Shown here piece after piece: positions 16,231 to 25,476 of a stretch of DNA of 64,000 nucleotides (position 1 is the first letter of the stretch; each line of letters opens with the position of its first letter). Source of the stretch: Microbacterium sp. LWO13-1.2. GTDB lineage: Bacteria > Actinomycetota > Actinomycetes > Actinomycetales > Microbacteriaceae. The translations under genes were made by a program, and so were the position numbers. The notes under the pieces were generated by a model. It was given only the letters and a program-made list of their open reading frames with translations, was not told the DNA's origin and searched no databases. Location: positions 2,356,001 to 2,420,000 of the forward strand of contig NZ_CP151634.1 of assembly GCF_038397725.1 (NCBI RefSeq). The letters are read 5' to 3'.

Positions 16231-17872
16231 TCTCGTCGGGAACGAGCAGGCGCAGCTGAACCATCGCCGAGAAGCGGGTGTCCGGGTCGGTCAGATCCAG
16301 GTCACTGATCTCGCCGAGCCGGCGCAGTCGATAGCGGAACGTGTTCGGGTGCGCATAGACGCGCTTCGCGGCCACGCTCACGTCACCGAAGGCATCCAGC
16401 CACGCGCGCAGGGTCTCAACGAACTGGGTGCCGCGCTCTCGATCGTGCGCGATCAGCAGGGCGACGGCTCCTGTCGGCTGATCGCCGCGGGCACGTACCA
16501 GATCGCCCAGCTCGACCAGGAGCGCGTCCATCTGCACCGCCGCGAAGACGGCGACCGCGTCGTGGCGGGTGGACTGCTGGATGACCCTCAGCGCGCGATC
16601 GGCGTGGATTCGCGAGACCGGGATCGTGGAGGTGTCCTCGGCGATCGTTCCGACGCCGACGCGGATGTCGGAGGATGATCCGAGACGGCCGAGGAAGTCT
16701 GTCGCGACGCGGGCGGCGCGGAGGTCGGCGTCGCTGTGGTCGGGGCGGGCCCCGGCGACGGCGTAGATGACATTGCCGACGACGGCGACGGCCGAGCGGA
16801 GGTAGACGGCGCCGAGGTGCATGGCGAAGGCGTCGGCGATCCGCTGCCTCTCGGCGGCGCCTCTGGCATCGGGCGACAGGTCGTCGCCGCGCCCGTCGGC
16901 GACCGACAGGGCGAGCACGACGCAGCGATGGTCGTTCAGGCGAAGCCTCGCCGAGGCGTCGGCGGCGCCCGGTCCTCCCTCGAGGATCGTCGCGAGCAGG
17001 TCGGCACGGAGGCGACGCTCGACGTCGGCCCCGGCCCGCAGACGGAGCATGTGCAGCGCGACGAGCCCCGCCGAGTCCTTGAGCGCACGAACGCGATCGC
17101 CGCTCAGCGGCTCCTGGACCGCGACCCAGATCGACCCCAGAATCTCGTCGCCGGCGCGTACGGCGAGGGCGACGCGGGGAATGGACGGGGTGCCGTCGGT
17201 GGTGCCGACGGGTTCGACGTCGATCGGATTCGTACTGCGGTACAGCTCCTGAAAGACCCCGCGCTCTTCGAGCTGCCGGGTGAATCGCTCCGGCACCTGA
17301 CGGCCCAGCACCGTCTCGACTCTGGCGGGGTCGGCTTCGTCCTGTCGGCCGGAGAACGCGACGACGCGGGAGTTGCGGTCTTCGATCGTCACCGGAGCGT
17401 TCAGCAGCGTGGCGATCGCGTTCGCCAGCGCGAAGAGGTCACCCGCCGGCATGCCGCCCAGTGTCTGCGCTCCGCGATCGCCGACGTCGCCCTCTCCGAT
17501 CAGGGAGCGGAGCATCGCGGTGAGCTGAGCCCAGGACGCTCCGCGGGTGAGAGCGAGAACCGGGATGCCTGTCTGCTCCGATGCCTCCAGCAGGGCGTCG
17601 TCGGCTCGCACCGGCGCACGCAGCACCAGAGCAGTCGCCTCCTGCGCGGCAAGGGCGTGCAGAAGCGCTGCGATCTCCACGGGATCGCTGAGCCCGACGC
17701 CCAGCACCAGGGCGCCGCGCATCGGCATCGCGTCGTCGAGGATGTCGTGGATCACGACGGCCTCGATCTCGATGTCGCGGTCGGTACTGCCGCAGACGAC
17801 GTCGAGAAGCGTCGCTCCGAGATCTTCGATCACACGGCCGAGGCTGGCGCGGGGTCGTGTCGTCACTGACAT
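16220..17872 (-). CDS. PucR/CdaR-type transcriptional regulator (copy 1)
   Basis: A 550-residue regulator. The N-terminal part is a PucR-like sensory region (residues ~10-125). The middle is a GAF-like or GGDEF-like region. The end is the PucR C-terminal helix-turn-helix, with VYAHPNTFRYRLRRLGEISDL diagnostic. It lies downstream of, and in the same orientation as, the long peptide/D-amino-acid array, with a strong inverted repeat before it, and is the obvious candidate controller. An in-frame GTG at 17878, preceded at 7 nt by TAGCGT, may be the true leaderless start. A paralogue of the same architecture is at 44018-45613. Confidence 0.85.
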   Translation of the reverse strand: MSVTTRPRASLGRVIEDLGATLLDVVCGSTDRDIEIEAVVIHDILDDAMPMRGALVLGVGLSDPVEIAALLHALAAQEATALVLRAPVRADDALLEASEQTGIPVLALTRGASWAQLTAMLRSLIGEGDVGDRGAQTLGGMPAGDLFALANAIATLLNAPVTIEDRNSRVVAFSGRQDEADPARVETVLGRQVPERFTRQLEERGVFQELYRSTNPIDVEPVGTTDGTPSIPRVALAVRAGDEILGSIWVAVQEPLSGDRVRALKDSAGLVALHMLRLRAGADVERRLRADLLATILEGGPGAADASARLRLNDHRCVVLALSVADGRGDDLSPDARGAAERQRIADAFAMHLGAVYLRSAVAVVGNVIYAVAGARPDHSDADLRAARVATDFLGRLGSSSDIRVGVGTIAEDTSTIPVSRIHADRALRVIQQSTRHDAVAVFAAVQMDALLVELGDLVRARGDQPTGAVALLIAHDRERGTQFVETLRAWLDAFGDVSVAAKRVYAHPNTFRYRLRRLGEISDLDLTDPDTRFSAMVQLRLLVPDEIRT

Positions 17873-17885
17873 GAGCACGACGCCC

Positions 17886-17891
17886 ACGCTA
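17886..17891 (-). promoter_or_regulatory. -10 box TAGCGT of the PucR-type gene
   Basis: On the minus strand, TAGCGT precedes an in-frame GTG (17878) by 7 nt and the ATG (17872) by 13 nt. The 16-bp inverted repeat lies just upstream of it, overlapping the expected -35 region. Confidence 0.45.
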
Positions 17892-17914
17892 CGGGGTGAT
17901 TGCGGGGGTTGAAT

Positions 17915-17961
17915 CTGTGGAGCACGACGAAATCGTACCCGAATCTCGTCGTGCTCCACAG
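17915..17961. promoter_or_regulatory. 16-bp inverted repeat between the racemase and PucR genes
   Basis: CTGTGGAGCACGACGA (17915-17930) and its exact complement (17946-17961) flank a 15-nt loop. It could be a terminator for the 20-kb array that ends at 17997, although no U-run follows it on either strand. It could also be an operator for the PucR-type gene, whose promoter starts about 24 nt further on. The sequence alone does not decide. Confidence 0.6.
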
Positions 17962-17996
17962 AAATCAATCCGCGAAGGCGATGCGGTTCCTCCGGA

Positions 17997-19103
17997 TCAG
18001 AACGTGATCCATTCTGTACGCGTCGTGACGTCGTCCAGCGCATCCTGGTGCGGAGTGATTCCGATGCCGGGACCGGTCGGCACGGTGAGCGTGCCGTTCT
18101 CGATCACGAACGGCTCGGTGATGTCGCTCGAGTAGTAGCGGTTCGAGCCGGAGGTGTCGCCAGGGAGGGTGAAGCCGGGGAGTGCAGCGAGGGCGACGTT
18201 GGCAGCCCTGCCGATACCCGTCTCGAGCATCCCGCCGGCCCAGACGGGGATCTCGTTGGCCTGGCAGACGTCGTGGATACGCCGCGCTTCGAGATAGCCG
18301 CCGACGCGCCCCGGCTTGATGTTCACGATCGAGCAGGCGCCGATCGCGATCGCATCGGCCGCCGCGCGAGCGGAGACGATGGACTCGTCGAGACAGATCG
18401 GCGTCTTCACGACCTTCGCGAGTTGCGCGTGACCCAGGAGGTCTTCCTCGTCGAGGGGCTGCTCGATGAGGAGAAGGTCGAAGGGGTCGAGCTTCGCGAG
18501 GTGCTGCCCGTCGCCTCGCCGATACGCCGTGTTGGCGTCGACCTGGAGCAGGATGTCGTCACCGAAGCGCTCGCGCACGGCCCGCACGGGATCGATGTCC
18601 CAACCCGGTTCGATCTTGAGCTTGATGCGGACGTATCCCTCGTCGAGGTAGCCGTCGACGGCGTCGAGCAGCTCTGGGATCGACTCCATGATGCCCACCG
18701 AGACACCGCACTCGACCGTGTCGCGGACGGCGCCCAGCTCGCGTGACAGCGGAACTCCGCTGGCGCGCAGCTCGGCGTCGAGGATCGCGAGCTCCAGGCC
18801 GGCCTTCGACATCCGGTGACCCTTGAACTTGGCGAGCGCCGGTGCGACCTTCGACGCATCGAGATCGGGAACCTGCGCCAGTGCCGGAAGCAGGAAGCGC
18901 TTGATCACGTCGAGGCTCGCCTCGACGTACTCGGAGGAGTAGAGCGGGTCGCTCATCGCGACGCACTCGCCCCAGCCCTCGGCCTCGTCGGTGACGGCGC
19001 GCACGATGATGGCCTCGCGCACGGTCTCCACTCCGAACGACGTGCGAAACGGTGCCACCAGGGGCATCTCGATGACGCGGAGTTCGATTCCGGTGAGCTT
19101 CAT
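17997..19103 (-). CDS. N-succinylamino acid racemase / OSBS-family enolase-superfamily enzyme
   Basis: Exchanges N-succinyl-D- and N-succinyl-L-amino acids by 1,1-proton transfer. At 368 residues it has the length of the Amycolatopsis enzyme. All active-site residues are in the numbering known for that family: general bases K161/K163 in RIKLKIE and K263 in NIKPGR, and metal ligands D189, E214 and D239. Some family members also make o-succinylbenzoate for menaquinone, but no men gene is nearby. Instead it is coupled by ATGA overlap to a GNAT acyltransferase and an M20 deacylase, the genes of the D-to-L amino acid conversion pathway. AGAGGAG precedes the ATG. Confidence 0.9.
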   Translation of the reverse strand: MKLTGIELRVIEMPLVAPFRTSFGVETVREAIIVRAVTDEAEGWGECVAMSDPLYSSEYVEASLDVIKRFLLPALAQVPDLDASKVAPALAKFKGHRMSKAGLELAILDAELRASGVPLSRELGAVRDTVECGVSVGIMESIPELLDAVDGYLDEGYVRIKLKIEPGWDIDPVRAVRERFGDDILLQVDANTAYRRGDGQHLAKLDPFDLLLIEQPLDEEDLLGHAQLAKVVKTPICLDESIVSARAAADAIAIGACSIVNIKPGRVGGYLEARRIHDVCQANEIPVWAGGMLETGIGRAANVALAALPGFTLPGDTSGSNRYYSSDITEPFVIENGTLTVPTGPGIGITPHQDALDDVTTRTEWITF

Positions 19104-19966
19104 TGGTGTTCTCCTCTGTCTAGGGTGTAGGTGCCTGTGCGGTCGAATCCCACGACCGACGCGCCCTGATCGAGCAGCGCGCCGAGAGTGTCGCGGAGCG
19201 CGAGTCGCCACTGCGTGGCACGGTCCGGGTCGGTGTTCCGAAGTTGTTCGATGTCGCGCGGCAACGACACCCGCACGAGCTGTGCCGAGGTCTCGTGGCG
19301 CAGCGGACCGAGATGGTCGTCGACGGTGAGCAGGTCCTCTCCGACCGGCACTTCGCCGGTGGCGACCTCGCCGCGGCAGGCGGCGGCGACGCGCGGATCC
19401 CGCACGTACCAGGTCACGAGCATCCGGTCGGTGTCGTCGCCGCCGTTAAGAGCGTCGCTCATCTGGCCGTAGAAGTTCTGGTGATAGGCGACGGGCGTCG
19501 CGGAGAGTTTCACGAGGTTGAAGTAGGCGTTGCGACTGATGAGCGGGTCGAAGGTCCAGGAGATCTCGTCGAGCTCGTTGTCGATCGCCCAGGACCGCTG
19601 GTGCGCCTTCAGTGCGAAACCGACGCTGCGCCCCCGCATCCGCGCGGAGACCCCGGCGATGTGGCTGTGCAGGGCGCGGCGCCCCGGTGCGGCGAAGAAC
19701 CCGAAGCAGGCGCCGACCAGCTCGTCGCCGTCGTAGGCTCCGCCGACATAGCTGCCCGACTTGGAAAGTGCGCGGAGGGTCTCCACGTTCACCGGCAGCT
19801 GGCTGCCGTCCGACGCCCAGATCCTCTTGAACAGATCAGCGACCTCGGTGAACTCGCCCACCGTGGACAGCAGTCGGACATCCACGCCGGCGTCGTCGGC
19901 CGCGGCCTTCGCCGCCCCGGCGGCCTCGTGCGCGGCGCTCTGCGGCACTGTCTTCATGATGCTCAT
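19100..19966 (-). CDS. GNAT family N-acyltransferase (COG3375-like), probable D-amino acid N-succinyltransferase
   Basis: A 288-residue protein. An N-terminal GNAT domain (VGACFGFFAAPGRRALHSHIAGVSARMRGRS...) carries the acyl-CoA-binding R-G-R-S-V-G-F loop, followed by ISWTFDPLISRNAYFNLVKL and YHQNFYG, segments typical of the COG3375 subfamily. In Geobacillus a member of this subfamily N-succinylates D-amino acids to feed the racemase. Here both ends overlap their neighbours (ATGA on each side: M20 gene upstream, racemase downstream). The acyl donor and amino acid are inferred from that context. Confidence 0.8.
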   Translation of the reverse strand: MSIMKTVPQSAAHEAAGAAKAAADDAGVDVRLLSTVGEFTEVADLFKRIWASDGSQLPVNVETLRALSKSGSYVGGAYDGDELVGACFGFFAAPGRRALHSHIAGVSARMRGRSVGFALKAHQRSWAIDNELDEISWTFDPLISRNAYFNLVKLSATPVAYHQNFYGQMSDALNGGDDTDRMLVTWYVRDPRVAAACRGEVATGEVPVGEDLLTVDDHLGPLRHETSAQLVRVSLPRDIEQLRNTDPDRATQWRLALRDTLGALLDQGASVVGFDRTGTYTLDRGEHQ

Positions 19967-21081
19967 TCCCTTTCCCCCGTGAGGACCTCGATGAGCAGGC
20001 CCTCCAGCAGCGCTGTCCGTTCCGGAATCATCGCCACGATCACGTGTTCGTCGTCGGCATGCGCCCCACCGCCGACCGCTCCGAGCCCGTCGAGCGTCGG
20101 GACGCCGAGCCCTGCGGTGAAGTTGCCGTCGGACGCACCACCCACGGACACGCCGTCGAACGGCGTCAGACCGCGGCGCGCAGCGATGGCACTCGCCCTC
20201 GCGAACAGCTCGGCGGAGGCCGTGCGCTCCATGGGGCGGCGATTGAAACCGCCGTCGATGCGCACCTCCGCGCCGGGCACCGTCGTCGTGAGCGCACGGA
20301 TGGCCTGATCGACGCGGTCCTGCTCCGCTCGCGTCTGCACTCGGACATCGACGGCGAACTCGGCGTCGGCCGGAACGGTGTTGGTGGTGCTCCCGGCGCG
20401 AAGAAGCGTCGGTGTCACCGTCGTGCCCGCGTCGGAGTCGCCGAGGCCGCTGATCGCCAGAATGAGATGAGCTGCCTCGACGGACGCGTTCACCCCACGG
20501 TGCGGTTCGAGGCCGGCGTGCGCGGCGCGACCGGTGATGACGACGCGGTAGAGCGAGACGCCTTTGCGGGCGACTTTCAGCGCGCCGCCATCGGCCGCGG
20601 CCTCCAGCACGAAGACCGCGGCGCAGTCCCGCGCCACATCCTCGATGAGAGCCTGCGAGCTGGGTGAGCCGAGCTCTTCGTCTCCGGTGATGAGGATGCA
20701 GATGCCGTCACGATCCTGCATCGCAGCCGCGGCATGAAACGCCATCACCACGCCGGTCTTCATGTCGAAGCATCCGGGGCCCCGGAGGATGCCGTCCCGG
20801 ACCTCGAAGGGATGGGACTGCAGGGAACCGGACGGCCATACCGTGTCGTGATGGCCGAGCAGAAGCACCCGAGGTGTGCCGAAGCGCCAGCGGAGATGCG
20901 TTCGCCCTTCGAGCACGATCCGCTCGGGTGCGACGCCGAGCAGGCGCTCTCCCAGGGCGGCGGTGACGTCGGCGCTCCGCGCCACGGCATCGAGGTCTGA
21001 CGACGGGGACTCGCAGTTCACGAGGGTCTCGATGTCTGAGACCAGGGTGTCGACGAGGAACGCCTCCTGCGTCGCCATCAT
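19963..21081 (-). CDS. M20 family metallo-deacylase, probable N-succinyl-L-amino acid desuccinylase
   Basis: A 372-residue zinc hydrolase of the ArgE/DapE/CPG2 group. Di-zinc site residues are H77 and D79 (GHHDTVWP), D106 (GCFDMKTG), the catalytic E135 and ligand E136 (GDEELGS), a further Glu in VLEAAADG, and the C-terminal His in GGGAHADDEHV. An inserted dimerisation domain starts at ITGRAAHAG. Within the racemase-GNAT operon the expected job is to release the L-amino acid from its N-succinyl derivative. A plain dipeptidase or carboxypeptidase role cannot be excluded. Tandem ATGs (21081, 21078); the first overlaps the upstream stop (ATGA). Confidence 0.85.
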   Translation of the reverse strand: MMATQEAFLVDTLVSDIETLVNCESPSSDLDAVARSADVTAALGERLLGVAPERIVLEGRTHLRWRFGTPRVLLLGHHDTVWPSGSLQSHPFEVRDGILRGPGCFDMKTGVVMAFHAAAAMQDRDGICILITGDEELGSPSSQALIEDVARDCAAVFVLEAAADGGALKVARKGVSLYRVVITGRAAHAGLEPHRGVNASVEAAHLILAISGLGDSDAGTTVTPTLLRAGSTTNTVPADAEFAVDVRVQTRAEQDRVDQAIRALTTTVPGAEVRIDGGFNRRPMERTASAELFARASAIAARRGLTPFDGVSVGGASDGNFTAGLGVPTLDGLGAVGGGAHADDEHVIVAMIPERTALLEGLLIEVLTGERE

Positions 21082-24000
21082 GAGACCTTCGGCGCTGCGC
21101 GCACGCCGTAATGCATGTACTGCTCGCCGGTGGCGAGCGTGTAGAACACGAGCGCCTGCCAGGCTTGGGTGCCCTCGGGGCGGATGACGAACTCGTTCTC
21201 CCGCACCGGGATCAACGCGTGCTCCTCGATCGGATCGGGCAGCAGCGAGGCCAGCGGGCCGGTGACGGTCGTGCGCAGTCGCAACCCGCCTTCGACTTCG
21301 AGCACTTCGGCACTGACGCCCTGGCGGTCGTAGGAGCCCACGATCTCGGAGAAGTCGGCGATGTACGGATCCTCCGGCGGGGTGAGGTCGTCCGGGAGAT
21401 GGATGCCCGCCAGCTCCGAGAAGATCTCGTCGAAGAGACCGTCGTACAGATCACGCGTGTTCCCGCCGTTGGAGAGAAGCGTCACCGCCAGTCCTTCCTC
21501 GGGAAGGATGCGCAGGAACGAGGACTGTCCGATCGTGTTGCCGTCGTGGCCGACCAGCTTCTTGCCGTCCCAGTCGAACAGGATCCAGCCCACGCCCCAG
21601 CCGTTGCCGATCGTATAGGGGTTGGGGACATCGACCTCGTGCTGCTGCATGCGGGCGACGCTCTCCGCGGAGAGCACGCGGGTGCCGTCGGCCGCGAGAC
21701 CACCGGTGAGGTGCATCCGCGCGAACGCCAGGACATCGGCGGTGGTCGAGTTGATGAGCCCCGCCGGTCCCATGGACCGCGGAAGAACCCACGCCGGAGC
21801 CAGCTTCGGCCCGTCCTCGCCGATCTCCGTGTGGCCGCTGGCCGCGCGGAACATGATCGCCTCTTCGGGGAGGGTCGACGAGTGCGTGAGGCCGAGCGGC
21901 GACATCAGGAGGTCGCGCATCGCCTGGTCCCAGGTGGTTCCGGTGAGCTTCTCGATGACGCGGCCCGCGAGCACGAAACCGGAGTTGCAGTACGACATCG
22001 TCGCACCCAGTGGGTGATTCTGCGCCACCCCGTCGAGGATCTCGACGTACTTCTCGAGGGTGTCGTCGCCGCGGCCGGTGTCGGTGAAGACATCGCCGTC
22101 GATACCGCTCGTGTGGGTGAGCAGGTGACGCATCGTGACGGTGCGCGTGACCTCGGCGTCGGACGCGCGGAACTCGGGGAGGTACTGCGCGACGGGGGTG
22201 TCGAGGTCGAGCAGGCCGTCATCGACGAGCTTCATCGCGGCCGTCGCAGTCCACGCCTTGCTCATCGAGCCGATCTGGAAGACGGAGTCGTCGGTGGTCT
22301 CGATCCCGGTGCGGATGTTGAGGATGCCGTGGTGTGCGAACACCGGCTCCTCACCCAGCCGGAGGATGCCGAGCGTCGCGCCCGGCACGTGATGGGCCTC
22401 GGCGAGCGCGCTGAGACGCTGCTGCCAGTGGGTGGCGTTCAGGCGCGGACGGATCGGCGTACCCGCCGGCGGGGCGTACTGCTCGACCCAGTCGATGATG
22501 CGCTGCGAGAAGTCGGCTCGGTGCGACGGCGGCCCTGACAGCGGGAAGAGATGCGCTCCTCCCGGGTACAGCACGAGTCGTGTCGGAACGTCGCGCTCAC
22601 GCAGTGCCGCGAACCATTGCTCGGCCTGGCCCACCGGGCAGCGGTCGTCTGCCGCGCCGTGCAGGATCAGCGTCGGGGCGGTGACGCGCTCGACCTGGGT
22701 GTAGGGCGACTGCGCCGCGAACTTCTCCTTGTCGCGCCAGGGGAGTCCGCCGTTCTCCTTGTCCGCGAGGTAGTGACCGACATCCGACGTGCCGCCGCCG
22801 CTGGAGAGATCGCTGATGACGCCACCGGCGATCGCGGCCGCGAAGCGATTGTCGCGCGAGGTCAGGTAGCAGGTCATGTAGCCGCCATAGCTGTACCCGG
22901 ACACGCCGAGACGCGCGGGATCGGCGATGCCCTCCGCGACGAGCTGATCGATCGGCTCGAGGAAGTCGTTCGCGTCGCTGACGCCCCAGGCGCCGGACAC
23001 CGCGCTGAAGAATGCGTCGCCGTAGCCATCGCTGCCGCGGGGGTTGATCGTGAGGATCGCCCAGCCGCGATGCGCGAGCATCTGATGGTAGGGGTGGGTG
23101 AGGTCGGCGGCGCCGTTCCAGGCGTTGTGCGGCCCGCCGTGGATGTCGAGCAGCAGCGGCAGAGGTCCATGGGCCTCGGGGTCGCGGCGGAGCCAGCCGG
23201 TGACGACGGTGCCGTCTGCGATGGTGAAACGACGCTCTTCCGCAGAGACGAGCGGGAAATCGACCGATCCGTATTCCGTGAGGGTGTGCACGGTGCCGTC
23301 GGCGAGATCGACGATCGCCACGTCTCCGAAGGAGGTCGGCGTGGAGAGGACGACCGCCGCGGTTGCGCCGGCGACGGAGAGTCCCGAGATGTTCGTGGTC
23401 CCTGCGACGAGTGCGCGAGCATCCGTTCCGTCGGTCGCGACGGTGTACAGGTGCGAATAGCCGTTGTCGCGGATCGAGAAGACCAGCCGCCCGCTGCCGT
23501 CCTGCTGCGGCATGCCTCCGGGATATCCAGGTCCGCCCGGCATGACGTTCCGGTCGAGTCCTGCGATCACGTCGATCGGCGCACCGCCCTCCACAGGGAA
23601 GAGCAGCAGACCGGCGTTGCCGACGGCGGTGTTCGTGCGACCGGCGGCGACGACGTGAGCGCCATCTGAGGTCCACCCGGTGACGGCGGCCTGTGTGTCG
23701 GCGGAGCCGAGCCGCACCGGAGCGGCGTTCGGGTCGGTCGCGGAGGTGATGAAGACCTGGATGCGCATCGTGAGGTCGGCGTCGTCGTCGGCTGCGGACG
23801 AGAAGGCGAGGCGGGTGCCATCGGGCGACCAGAACGGATCAGTGGTGTGCGCCGTGCCACGGGTGATCACGGTGACCGCGCCCGTCTCGACGGCGACGAC
23901 GTGCACCTGCTGGACGAGTGTGCCGAGATGTCCGGCGCCGTCCGCCTTGTACCCGAGGCGGTCGGCGGCCGCGGGGGCGGAGCGGCGGGCGAGGATCGTC

Positions 24001-24413
24001 GCGCGGTCGTCGCCGGGGAGCGCGGCGCTGTCGACAGGGGCGGCGAAGGCGATCCTGGTGCTGTCAGGACTCCACTGCGGCGAACCCGCTCCCAACGGCA
24101 GCGAGGTGAGAGCGCGCGGCTCGCCGCCGTCGGTCGGGAGGACCCACACCTGCGCACCGGTCTCTCCGGCGCGCAGGAAGGCGAGCTGGCTGCCGTCGGG
24201 GCTCCACACGGGCGTCGAGTCGGCCGTGCCGTGCGTGAGGCGCTTCGGAGCCCCGCCGTCGCGGGCAACCTGCCAGAGCGCGCGGGTGTCCCGGTCGCCG
24301 TCGCGATCTGTCGTGCGCAGTGCGAAGACGACGCGCGAGCCGTCGGGGGAGAGGGCCGGCTGCTCCGGAGAGGTGATCGCGAGGAAGTCGTCGATGGTCA
24401 CGCTGCGGTTCAT
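21078..24413 (-). CDS. Fusion of an S9 prolyl-oligopeptidase-type peptidase and an S12 beta-lactamase/D-aminopeptidase-type hydrolase
   Basis: A single 1111-residue reading frame. Residues 1 to ~400 are a beta-propeller of PD40/WD-like repeats (several SPDGxRxAF motifs). Residues ~400-645 are the alpha/beta hydrolase of acylaminoacyl peptidases with Ser508 (GYSYGGYM), Asp589 (GAADDRCP) and His621 (GGAHLFP). Residues ~660-1111 are an S12 domain with S716-M-S-K719, Y808-C-N810 and H956-D-G958. Both catalytic sets are intact. No signal peptide. S9 enzymes cut short peptides and S12 D-aminopeptidases act on D-residues, so the fusion may process mixed L/D peptides. It is coupled by ATGA to the M20 gene and follows the importer ATPase after 19 nt. 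Confidence 0.92.
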   Translation of the reverse strand: MNRSVTIDDFLAITSPEQPALSPDGSRVVFALRTTDRDGDRDTRALWQVARDGGAPKRLTHGTADSTPVWSPDGSQLAFLRAGETGAQVWVLPTDGGEPRALTSLPLGAGSPQWSPDSTRIAFAAPVDSAALPGDDRATILARRSAPAAADRLGYKADGAGHLGTLVQQVHVVAVETGAVTVITRGTAHTTDPFWSPDGTRLAFSSAADDDADLTMRIQVFITSATDPNAAPVRLGSADTQAAVTGWTSDGAHVVAAGRTNTAVGNAGLLLFPVEGGAPIDVIAGLDRNVMPGGPGYPGGMPQQDGSGRLVFSIRDNGYSHLYTVATDGTDARALVAGTTNISGLSVAGATAAVVLSTPTSFGDVAIVDLADGTVHTLTEYGSVDFPLVSAEERRFTIADGTVVTGWLRRDPEAHGPLPLLLDIHGGPHNAWNGAADLTHPYHQMLAHRGWAILTINPRGSDGYGDAFFSAVSGAWGVSDANDFLEPIDQLVAEGIADPARLGVSGYSYGGYMTCYLTSRDNRFAAAIAGGVISDLSSGGGTSDVGHYLADKENGGLPWRDKEKFAAQSPYTQVERVTAPTLILHGAADDRCPVGQAEQWFAALRERDVPTRLVLYPGGAHLFPLSGPPSHRADFSQRIIDWVEQYAPPAGTPIRPRLNATHWQQRLSALAEAHHVPGATLGILRLGEEPVFAHHGILNIRTGIETTDDSVFQIGSMSKAWTATAAMKLVDDGLLDLDTPVAQYLPEFRASDAEVTRTVTMRHLLTHTSGIDGDVFTDTGRGDDTLEKYVEILDGVAQNHPLGATMSYCNSGFVLAGRVIEKLTGTTWDQAMRDLLMSPLGLTHSSTLPEEAIMFRAASGHTEIGEDGPKLAPAWVLPRSMGPAGLINSTTADVLAFARMHLTGGLAADGTRVLSAESVARMQQHEVDVPNPYTIGNGWGVGWILFDWDGKKLVGHDGNTIGQSSFLRILPEEGLAVTLLSNGGNTRDLYDGLFDEIFSELAGIHLPDDLTPPEDPYIADFSEIVGSYDRQGVSAEVLEVEGGLRLRTTVTGPLASLLPDPIEEHALIPVRENEFVIRPEGTQAWQALVFYTLATGEQYMHYGVRAAPKVS

Positions 24414-24432
24414 GGGAACTCCAATCGGAAGG

Positions 24433-25476
24433 TCAGTTCACTGTGGCGGCCGAGGACGGCTGCCGTTTTGTGTCGGAGGCCGAAAGGAGGGCGACCGTTT
24501 GGGACTTCGGCACAGTTCCCAACGGGGCGTCCGCGCCGGTACCGGCGAAATGGCATGCCGCACCGCGTCCGCCGACGGGCTGGAGCGGTTCGGAGATGAC
24601 GCAGATCTGGCGATCGGGGCGTGCGACCGGCCCTATCGGACACCGGGGGTGGAAGCGGCATCCGCTGGGCGGAGCGTGCGGATCGGCAGGTTCGACGTCG
24701 ATGAGCGCAAGCGGATCGATGTCGAGCAGACTTCCGTGTCGCGTCGGCGCGGAAGCGAGCAGCTCCTTCGTGTACGGATGCTGCGGATCGGCCAGGACCT
24801 GATCGGTCGGGCCGACCTCGACGATCTTCCCCAGGTACATCACCGCGATGTAGTCGCTGAGATACCGCACCACGGCGAGGTTGTGCGAGATGAAGAGCAT
24901 CGTGAGGTCGAGTTCGGCACGCAGTTCGCGGACGAGGTTCAGCACGGAGCCCTGCACGGAGACATCGAGCGCCGAGGTGATCTCATCGGCGATGATGACC
25001 TCGGGACGGCCCGCGAGAGCCCGAGCCAGGGCGATGCGCTGGCGTTGGCCGCCGGAGAGCGCCGCGGGCAGCGACGTCGCGCGTTCCGGGTCTAGGCTCA
25101 CCAGATTGAGCAGCCGTGCGACCTCCGCACGCCGTGCGGTACGGCTGCGGACGCTGCGCGGAAGGGCTTCGGCGATCGACTCGCCGATCGTCATCCGGGG
25201 GTCGAGCGAGGAGAACGGGTCCTGGAACACCATCTGGATGGGGCGGTGGCGGCGGAAGCTGCGCACATCCACTCCGCCGAGCGTGATGGTTCCGTCGCTG
25301 ATCGGGGAGAGCCCGATCGCGGCGCGTGCGAGGGTCGATTTTCCTGAACCCGACTCGCCGACGAGCCCGACGACGGAGCCGGAGGGGACGACCAGGCTCA
25401 CGTCGTCGACGGCGGTGAGGCCTGCTCGGTGCGTGCCGTAGCGAACGCTCACATGATCGAAACGCAGCTCACTCAT
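24433..25476 (-). CDS. Peptide ABC transporter ATP-binding protein, DppF/OppF type
   Basis: A 347-residue ATPase. Walker A GESGSGKST is at residues 40-48, the signature LSGGQRQR at 141-148, and the switch His in ISHN. After the ATPase core comes the Opp-family C-terminal extension with its Cys cluster (GCRFHPRCPIG ... CVISEP). It pairs with the ATPase half of the fused protein encoded upstream. The ATG overlaps that gene's stop (ATGA). It supplies energy for uptake by the importer whose receptors are encoded at 28437-30032 and 32538-34142. Confidence 0.92.
   Translation of the reverse strand: MSELRFDHVSVRYGTHRAGLTAVDDVSLVVPSGSVVGLVGESGSGKSTLARAAIGLSPISDGTITLGGVDVRSFRRHRPIQMVFQDPFSSLDPRMTIGESIAEALPRSVRSRTARRAEVARLLNLVSLDPERATSLPAALSGGQRQRIALARALAGRPEVIIADEITSALDVSVQGSVLNLVRELRAELDLTMLFISHNLAVVRYLSDYIAVMYLGKIVEVGPTDQVLADPQHPYTKELLASAPTRHGSLLDIDPLALIDVEPADPHAPPSGCRFHPRCPIGPVARPDRQICVISEPLQPVGGRGAACHFAGTGADAPLGTVPKSQTVALLSASDTKRQPSSAATVN

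Noticed and set aside
16220-17872. Overlapping ispE/PucR ends as a sequencing artefact
   Set aside because: Both reading frames are intact with conserved C-termini; short convergent overlaps also occur at tatD/SRPBCC and fit the compact genome.
17997-19103. Menaquinone gene menC (o-succinylbenzoate synthase)
   Set aside because: The family can do both reactions, but no men gene is near, and the overlapping GNAT and M20 genes match the D-amino acid pathway. A side activity cannot be excluded.
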